From positions 1,240,001 to 1,304,000 of the forward strand of contig NZ_JQLY01000001.1 in assembly GCF_000744455.1 (NCBI RefSeq): 64,000 nt of DNA, read 5' to 3'. The notes under the pieces are model-generated. The model saw nothing but the letters and a program-made list of their open reading frames with translations. It made no database searches and was not told the origin of the DNA. The position numbers and the translations under genes are program-made. The DNA is from Methanobacterium sp. SMA-27. Lineage in GTDB: Archaea; Methanobacteriota; Methanobacteria; Methanobacteriales; Methanobacteriaceae. Shown piece after piece: positions 58,235 to 64,000 of the stretch (position 1 is the stretch's first letter; every line of letters starts with the position of its first letter).

Positions 58235-59338
58235 ATGTCAGGAAATAAGATAGGAAAAATGTTCAACGTCACAACCTTTGGTTCAAGCCATGGTAAAGCT
58301 CTAGGAGCTATTGTAGATGGTTGCCCTGCAGGTCTTGAGATTTCAGATAAGAATATTCAGATAGAACTCGATAAAAGAAGACCAGGCACCAGCAATATCA
58401 CAACCTCAAGGGGAGAAAAGGATGAAGTAAATGTTTTATCAGGTTTATTTAATGGAAAAACAGATGGTACACCAATTACTGCTGTTGTGTACAACCGAGA
58501 CATGGATTCATCAGCATATGAAAATCTTAAAAATAATCCTAGACCGGGGCATGGTGACTACACATGGAAAGCACGATACGGTGCATACGATTACAGGGGA
58601 GGGGGACGTGGAAGCGGAAGAACAACCATAGGGCATGTTATTGGAGGAGCAGTAGCAAAGAAACTTCTTGATACAATGAACATTAAGGTTTTATCTCATG
58701 TAATCCAAGTGGGAAATATTAAAGCCACTAAAATGGAATTAAATGAAATTGAAGCAAATGTAGGTCTAAATTCGGTTAGATGTGCTGACTTAGAAGCAGC
58801 ACCCCGTATGGAAGCATTGATTCTTCACCTTAAAGAAACAGGCGAATCAGTTGGGGGTATTGTTGAAACTATAGTTTCAAATGCTCCAGCAGGGCTTGGT
58901 GAACCAGTTTTTAATAAACTTGATTCTGATATTGCACAAATCCTAATGGGAATAGGATCCGTTAAAGGTGTTGAAATAGGCATAGGCTTTAAAGCAGCAG
59001 AATTAAAAGGTTCACAAATGAATGATGGGTTTTGCATTGATGATGAGGCAATAAAAACAAGAACTAATAATGCAGGAGGTATCCTCGGAGGTATGTCTAC
59101 AGGAATGCCAATTACAGTTCGTATGGCTGTTAAACCAACCCCATCTATCTCTCAAATTCAGAAAACAGTTGATCTAAAGACAATGAAAGATACAGAGATA
59201 AAGATAGATGGTAGACATGATCCATGTATCTGTCCGAGAATTACACCTGTTGCAGAGGCATCTGTATCCATAATCATTGCAGACCATCTTATTAGAGCAG
59301 GTTACATAAATCCATGTAAATTGAATCCAAAAAAATAG
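58235..59338 (+). CDS. aroC: Chorismate synthase
   Basis: A 367-residue FMN-dependent enzyme that converts EPSP to chorismate. Family motifs are [19 protein letters not shown] near residue 15, [32 protein letters not shown] near 108-127 and [17 protein letters not shown] near the C-terminus. The length is normal. A very small zinc-ribbon gene follows after 11 bp and is probably cotranscribed. Confidence 0.96.
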   Translation: MSGNKIGKMFNVTTFGSSHGKALGAIVDGCPAGLEISDKNIQIELDKRRPGTSNITTSRGEKDEVNVLSGLFNGKTDGTPITAVVYNRDMDSSAYENLKNNPRPGHGDYTWKARYGAYDYRGGGRGSGRTTIGHVIGGAVAKKLLDTMNIKVLSHVIQVGNIKATKMELNEIEANVGLNSVRCADLEAAPRMEALILHLKETGESVGGIVETIVSNAPAGLGEPVFNKLDSDIAQILMGIGSVKGVEIGIGFKAAELKGSQMNDGFCIDDEAIKTRTNNAGGILGGMSTGMPITVRMAVKPTPSISQIQKTVDLKTMKDTEIKIDGRHDPCICPRITPVAEASVSIIIADHLIRAGYINPCKLNPKK

Positions 59339-59349
59339 GAGATTTTAAT

Positions 59350-59505
59350 ATGGACTGGATAGTAGTTGCAAAATGTGATGAATGCACAGAAGAAAAAACC
59401 TATGAAGTATCTGGAAATACCACTCCCTACTCAATAGGGGATGTAATAGAACATTGTATGTGTGGTGGCCAGTTTATTGTAGATGAAATACTCGAAGTAG
59501 GTTAG
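59350..59505 (+). CDS. Small zinc-ribbon protein, 51 aa
   Basis: A short gene with AGGAG 9 nt before its ATG, starting 11 bp after aroC. The product MDWIVVAKCDECTEEKTYEV ... HCMCGGQFIVDEI has two Cys knuckles (CDEC and CMCGG). It looks like a structural zinc ribbon. The function is unknown. The position suggests coexpression with aroC. Confidence 0.65.
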   Translation: MDWIVVAKCDECTEEKTYEVSGNTTPYSIGDVIEHCMCGGQFIVDEILEVG

Positions 59506-59958
59506 GATCCAAGAAGAAGTATTATCTAATATTCTGATTCAATATTCTCGAGCAAATGCGATTTTAACCTGATCATCATAGTTCATATATTTTAACCGTA
59601 CCTCGTTGAATAATAAGATTCAGAATTTTACTTTAATAATAGGTGTTATAAGAGCCTAAGGTATATATAAAGACCAAATTTTCCTAAAAGCTATTTTTTT
59701 TACATAAAAATGATGATGTTATGATTTTAATTATATGTCCAAAGTTAGTTCTTTTATTTTTATTAAATTCGTAATCATAGATATTTAAAACTGTGAAAGT
59801 ACTTAAATATCTAAATGGAATATTTAATTCTTTAAACTCTTTATAATATTGAATTAAGTATAAAATTATGATTTTTCTATATGAATCGATTGCTTTACAA
59901 AGATTAAAAAAAATTATTTATTGAGAATTTCATATTGATGGTTTCATTATTATCCATA
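59506..59958. other. Intergenic region, no gene recognised
   Basis: A 450-bp AT-rich spacer between convergent genes. A TATATATAAAG box at about 59,660 precedes a short T7-ended stretch (about 59,694-59,700). No coding frame was recognised. Confidence 0.4.
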
Positions 59959-60726
59959 TTATATTAACAGAGTTAATACAAATGGAAAAATAACATGTAA
60001 TACTATATCTGCTGAGAAATGGCCTATCATTGCAGATTCTAATCCTTTCTTCCAGTAAAGCCATCCGAATATTATTCCACCAATTCCATTGAGTAAAATG
60101 GCTCTAACAACTATTAAAGGAGTAATTGAAGTTATAGTTCCAGTTATGGGCAGATGTCCTAGACCAAATATAACTGCTGAGATAATTATTGCTAACCAAA
60201 TACCAGAATCAGTTGGTTTTCTATCTGCGGTTTTTTTAATTTTAAAAATTATCCAAACAATTAAAGTCATTAAGAATAATCTAAGCAATATTTCTTCTGC
60301 TATGCCTCCATAAAAAGAAGCTAAAAACCCTTTCCATAGTGGGACAGATATTTCTGCATTCTGAAAAATACTTGATACCGGTGTAAAAATGAAACTTACT
60401 AAAATAATTATTACACCTGCAAAAACTCCAAGACCGATGGAAATGCCTAATATTGATTTAAAATAAGATCTTATTTCTTTACCTTCCAACCAACCCTCCA
60501 ATATAGGCAATTTAAATCCAACTCTTTTAGCCAGAATTAAACCAATGAATATGGCAATTGAGAATATAACCAATGTCTGAATTAATTGGGCAATTAAAAC
60601 TAACGGTGTGAAAACTTCTGCTAAAGCTGGACTTAGAGCTAATGTGTATGGTAAAACCATTAAAGTTGTAATAACAGTTGTAATAAGGAGAATACCAAAT
60701 AATTTCCAGTTGATATTAATTTTCAT
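59959..60726 (-). CDS. CPBP-family intramembrane metalloprotease
   Basis: A 255-residue protein with about seven helices and the three CPBP/Abi motifs: EEILLRLFL (EExxxR) near residue 142, FGLGHLP near 190-196, and GHFSADIVLHV (HxxxD) near 232-242. Members process prenylated or membrane proteins, or protect against self-made peptides. It is the last gene of a three-gene operon with an XRE regulator (45 bp upstream) and a DUF2178-like membrane protein. Confidence 0.85.
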   Translation of the reverse strand: MKININWKLFGILLITTVITTLMVLPYTLALSPALAEVFTPLVLIAQLIQTLVIFSIAIFIGLILAKRVGFKLPILEGWLEGKEIRSYFKSILGISIGLGVFAGVIIILVSFIFTPVSSIFQNAEISVPLWKGFLASFYGGIAEEILLRLFLMTLIVWIIFKIKKTADRKPTDSGIWLAIIISAVIFGLGHLPITGTITSITPLIVVRAILLNGIGGIIFGWLYWKKGLESAMIGHFSADIVLHVIFPFVLTLLI

Positions 60727-60771
60727 ATAATTTACCCCTTTTTAGACTATAATAATTTAAATAATTTTATT

Positions 60772-60966
60772 TTATTCATCATCAAGGAATATATCCTCTA
60801 TCCGTACTTTAAAAAATCTGGCTATTTTAAAGGCCAGACCTAACGAAGGATCATATTTATGCTTTTCAATAGCAATGATAGTTTGTCTAGTTACTTTAAG
60901 CTCCTGTGCTAAATCCTCTTGTGTTAGGTCATGCATTGCTCTATAAACTTTTAATTTATTTTTCAT
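60772..60966 (-). CDS. XRE-family HTH regulator, 64 aa
   Basis: A compact helix-turn-helix protein: [20 protein letters not shown], then [20 protein letters not shown], ending in the acidic EDIFLDDE. It is close to the YozG-like regulators that usually accompany DUF2178 membrane proteins. It starts 11 bp after the DUF2178-like gene. It probably represses its own operon through the direct repeats at 61,417-61,449. Confidence 0.9.
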   Translation of the reverse strand: MKNKLKVYRAMHDLTQEDLAQELKVTRQTIIAIEKHKYDPSLGLAFKIARFFKVRIEDIFLDDE

Positions 60967-60977
60967 AATTTTCCCTA

Positions 60978-61388
60978 TTAATATTTCCGTTTATAGTATG
61001 TACGTGATATAATGTTTAATATGAGGCCATATAATGCTGTTATTAATAAAACGTAACCTGTTAATAGGAATTCAGGATAAATATTTCTCAGGGAGACTAA
61101 AATAAATCCTACATATATTATCGTCCCAAGTAATGCTCCTAAAGTCATAGTCGAAGATTTTTCATTGATCAGTTGGGTTCTCTCATCTTCCATAATTTTA
61201 TCTTTGTCCCTTTGAAACATCTCTCCAATATTATCTCTGTGGATGTAAACTATAGGTAATACTGCCATTGTAATTATTAGTGCCAGTATTACTAGTGTAA
61301 CATTTGCCAATATTAATCCTGTAACCCATAAAACTGTTTGAATTGCCGATGTTGTGATTAGTATATTTCTTAAAGTTTTTTGATTCAT
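60978..61388 (-). CDS. DUF2178-like membrane protein
   Basis: A 136-residue protein with four helices (about 8-28, 30-48, 80-100 and 105-125) and the central cytoplasmic loop [14 protein letters not shown], typical of DUF2178 proteins paired with XRE regulators. GGAGG is about 10 nt before the ATG. First gene of the operon 61,388-59,959. Its molecular role is unknown; it may sense the membrane state for the regulator. Confidence 0.8.
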   Translation of the reverse strand: MNQKTLRNILITTSAIQTVLWVTGLILANVTLVILALIITMAVLPIVYIHRDNIGEMFQRDKDKIMEDERTQLINEKSSTMTLGALLGTIIYVGFILVSLRNIYPEFLLTGYVLLITALYGLILNIISRTYYKRKY

Positions 61389-61416
61389 TGAAACTTACCT
61401 CCATTGTATCATTACT

Positions 61417-61449
61417 TTTACATAATGTCATATATACTTTACCATATGT
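61417..61449. promoter_or_regulatory. Direct-repeat operator around the TATA box of the XRE operon
   Basis: TTTACATAATGT (61,417-61,428) and TTTACCATATGT (61,438-61,449) are 21 bp apart, two helical turns. The TATATA of the minus-strand promoter (61,430-61,436) lies between them, so a dimeric XRE repressor bound to both would cover it. Confidence 0.5.
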
Positions 61450-62253
61450 TAAGCTTTATTTACATAAATTAAAAACAATTCAAAATATTGATTAAACTTC
61501 AAAACCAAGAAAATAGAGATTTATCTGAAGCTGGATGGAAATCATCAGGTAAATCATCAGGTAAATCTACATTTTAAAAATAATATATTACTTCTTTTAG
61601 ATTAATTAATACTAAATACTTAGTTGATCATATACAAAATAAAAGAAATCAGGTGATGTTTCCTCTCATTCTTTTACCTGTATTTCCTCTAAAAAAAGTC
61701 ATTGGATTGATTAATTCGTCATAATATTTTAAGAATCTATTGATTTTAACTGTTATTATCTGTTGATTTTGTCAGTTCTAAAGGCATTAGTCGATTTGAG
61801 ATTATAAATTGAAATTTCGATTGTTAATATTTTTAGAAATTCATCATATTGAATCTCAGAAGGTGCTTGAATAATCACAATCGATATAAGAGTCATAGTT
61901 CTTTAATCGTTTATTTAAAAAGGAATATTGTTCTTTGCTAACTCCATATCTTCAAAATTAAGAAATAAATCTTTAGCAAAAGTCTTGTATATTTCATATT
62001 TAATGAATTTTAACATGATTATACCTTAATCATAATTAATATCCATTATGAATATATTTACTGAAAAACACCCAGATTTTAGTGACATCATCACCAAAAA
62101 GCCAATCATAAGAAGCAAGTGTAAAATTAGTTATAATTAAGGGAACCCCCACCAAGAAACCCTAGATGTTCTGCCTCTCAATAATATAACAAAATTTATA
62201 TATTAAAACTTTTCAATTATCAATGTAAAGTATTAATAAAAAAGGTGTTTTTT
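61450..62253. other. Long intergenic region with possible gene debris
   Basis: Two short minus-strand open stretches look protein-like. One is 61,756-61,896 (46 aa, MTLISIVIIQAPSEIQYDEF...). The other ends near 61,919 (MLKFIKYEIYKTFAKDLF...). Neither has a clear ribosome binding site and they are in different frames, so they may be parts of a lost gene. A 12-bp tandem duplication, AAATCATCAGGT, lies near 61,540-61,565. Confidence 0.3.
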
Positions 62254-63983
62254 ATGCTAAATAGAAAAATTAAGATTTTGAGTTTGTTTGTAATTTTTTT
62301 AATAGTTAGTTTAACGCCTGCAAGCGCAGCAATAATAGGTGAGGCAACAGGAAACAATAGAACTGCGTTTCCTATCCAAAATAACATCTAAATAATGAAC
62401 TAAAACAAACATCACAAAACTATCAAAACCAAATAGAACTATTAACAGAAGAAATAAAAAATGATACGAATACTTTAAACTTAAAGATTGAAGAGCTTAA
62501 CAATATTCCAAAATGGAGGATCATCAGGCTTATCAAAAAAGCATTAGAAATAAAAAAAATAGCTAAAAACCTCAAAGATAAAACTGATAAGTTAGAGACT
62601 ACTGCAAAATATCTTGAAAATACAGAAAATCAATTAAATAACATTAAAGTTAATGAAAGCACGGTTAATAATGATGCCTTTTCAAATGCCCAGAATATGG
62701 CTAATAAACTTCAAAACAGAATGAATGTAGTCTTTGAGGTCGATGCTTATAATGGTACTTTAAACATCGGTGATATTGTTCAATATAAAGATAATAATAA
62801 TTATTATAGATATGTTACAGTCAATTACACAATAAATGATACTGTTGTTTTACAGGGTGAAAATCATCAACTACTTTCTATACCTAAACAACAAGCAGAT
62901 GATAGAATCTTATATATGTTAAAACCATATAGAGCAGTTGATAGTTACGATGTAGTAGATGCAGCATATGATGTACAATATGAAGATATAACACAACAAA
63001 AAGTAGATGCAAATAACAAACAAAATCAAGCCAGAAAATTAGGTACAGCATATATTTCTTTATTATCGGCAGCTGGAATTTGTGCGTTTATTGTTATCAC
63101 ATGTATTCTTATAATGGCCCTATTGTCAATACTTAGTTGTGTTTCATTAGGTACTCTCAATTTTGCAACAGGTATTATTTTAGCCATTTCCTTAACAGTT
63201 TTAGCTATAGGAGTTGGATGTGGAATAGCGGGAGGCATATTACTTCATTCATGTACTAATATGAAAAATGACGCCAATAAAATGGAAGCTGCTGCAGAAG
63301 CTGATCTAAATGATTTAAATAATTTCTTGAGACTATCGGTGCATGTTCCTATAGCTAATAATATGTCCTTGAATACAACAGGGAATAAGACATTAAATGG
63401 TGTTTTTAATGCCACCGATGCAGATGGCCTTTCATTTGATGCCATTGTGGTTTCAGGACCTGAACATGGTAATATAACTGTTAATGGAACCAAATTTGTA
63501 TACACACCTTTTAATGATTATGTGGGTAATGACACCTTTAGATACTATGTAATAGATCAAATAGGCATGTTATCCAAATTTGCTACAGTAAATATCCAAG
63601 TTAAAGAAAAAAATGTTGTAGCTGAAAACATGTCCATTAACACCACATCAAATAAGCCTTGGGAAGGTGTTTTTAATGTTACCAATGCAGAAGGTGATAT
63701 GTTAAATGCAATAGTAGTAACTGCCCCGGAACATGGTAATTTGACCATTCATGGAACTAAATTTGTATATACACCTGCAAATGGTTATTTAGGTAATGAT
63801 ACATTTAGTTACACTGTAAAAGACAACACAAGCTCATTGTACAATATTGCAATAGTAAATATCCAAGTTAAAGCCCTAAATATTCTAGGGAACACTTTTA
63901 TATCAAGTAAATATAATGGAAATAACTTAAATATTTTAAGTGTTTTTATTCCATTGTTCAGCAGTACAACGAAGCAAATGTAA
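62254..63983 (+). pseudogene. Surface protein with Ig/cadherin-like repeats, frameshifted after the signal peptide
   Basis: ATG 62,254 (GGTG 7 nt upstream) opens a signal peptide (MLNRKIKILSLFVIFLIV, SLTPASA) that stops at 62,391. The -1 frame is open from about 62,385 through a coiled coil (about 62,390-62,690), a beta domain (VFEVDAYNGTLNIGDIVQYK) and a long hydrophobic hairpin (about 63,045-63,250). Two tandem repeats of about 88 residues follow (ENMSINTT ... PEHGNLTIHGTKFVYTPANGY), then a short C-terminus. One lost base near 62,377-62,389 explains the break. The continuous form would be about 575 residues. Without frameshifting, the exported protein is not made. Confidence 0.7.
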
Positions 63984-64000
63984 AAATCTTTAGGGTGAAC

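Noticed and set aside
1..64000. tRNA or rRNA genes
   Set aside because: In so AT-rich a genome these would stand out as GC-rich islands; none was seen on either strand.

Overview
The window reads as chromosome of an AT-rich methanogenic archaeon of the order Methanobacteriales, most likely Methanobacterium or a close relative. The basis is a soluble HdrCBA set, archaeal transcription factor E, archaeal CoA synthesis (phosphopantoate-beta-alanine ligase), archaeal-type phosphoglycerate mutase, a MurT/GatD pair as expected in a pseudomurein-walled cell, class III (Q-x-S-x-E-Y) signal peptides with their peptidase, and GGAGGTGATC-type ribosome binding sites. No rRNA, tRNA or CRISPR array was seen.

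Layout. 0-5.2 kb: 5' part of a tyrosine recombinase, an hdrCBA operon whose HdrA ends in an MvhD-like domain without cysteines, and a decayed PAS histidine kinase. 5.3-13.7 kb: a divergent HisG paralogue, a conserved unknown, a secreted beta-propeller gene with an in-frame stop, small unknowns, SpoIIM-like, monooxygenase-like and flavodoxin-fold oxidoreductase genes, a THUMP protein and an orphan solute-binding protein. 14.2-17.7 kb: a secreted transglutaminase-like protein (apparent AUU start), a small PepSY-like protein, a coiled-coil protein, a membrane-anchored unknown and a YHS protein. 17.9-20.9 kb: a MoaD/ThiS-like carrier, cysK, cysE and a Cys-rich HTH regulator. An ATATAAC-N4-GTTATAT palindrome recurs at these genes and at the orphan binding protein, which suggests one sulfur/cysteine regulon. 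21-30 kb: asnB, gatC-like, ACT-domain regulator, hom, apgM-like, murT, gatD and pyrG (apparent CUG start), i.e. aspartate-family amino acids, wall-precursor amidation and CTP.

30-45.8 kb: a type IV pilus/adhesin region (EppA-like peptidase, small pilins, three large class-III-signal proteins in a minus-strand operon) interrupted by CoA and translation housekeeping genes; then an M42 peptidase, a KaiC-like ATPase and a REC-PAS-output protein. 46-53 kb: an eroding accessory island with a frameshifted integrase, three tandem RNA-like stem-loop units, a truncated PG-binding gene fused tail-to-tail with a truncated zinc-ribbon membrane gene, inverted/direct repeats, a receiver protein, a permease pseudogene and a split small gene. 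53-59.5 kb: tfe, unknown, pheS, citG-like, hemB, an HhH glycosylase, aroC and a small zinc-ribbon protein. 59.9-64 kb: a CPBP protease/XRE regulator/DUF2178-like operon with a probable operator, gene debris, and a frameshifted surface protein with two Ig/cadherin-like repeats.

Two themes stand out. One is gene decay by single-base lesions (kinase, propeller, integrase, permease, surface protein). The other is ribosome binding sites placed in front of non-AUG codons (AUU, CUG, several UUG). The best candidates for new biology are the putative sulfur regulon, the tandem structured-RNA units beside the integrase, and the HdrA with a cluster-less MvhD tail.
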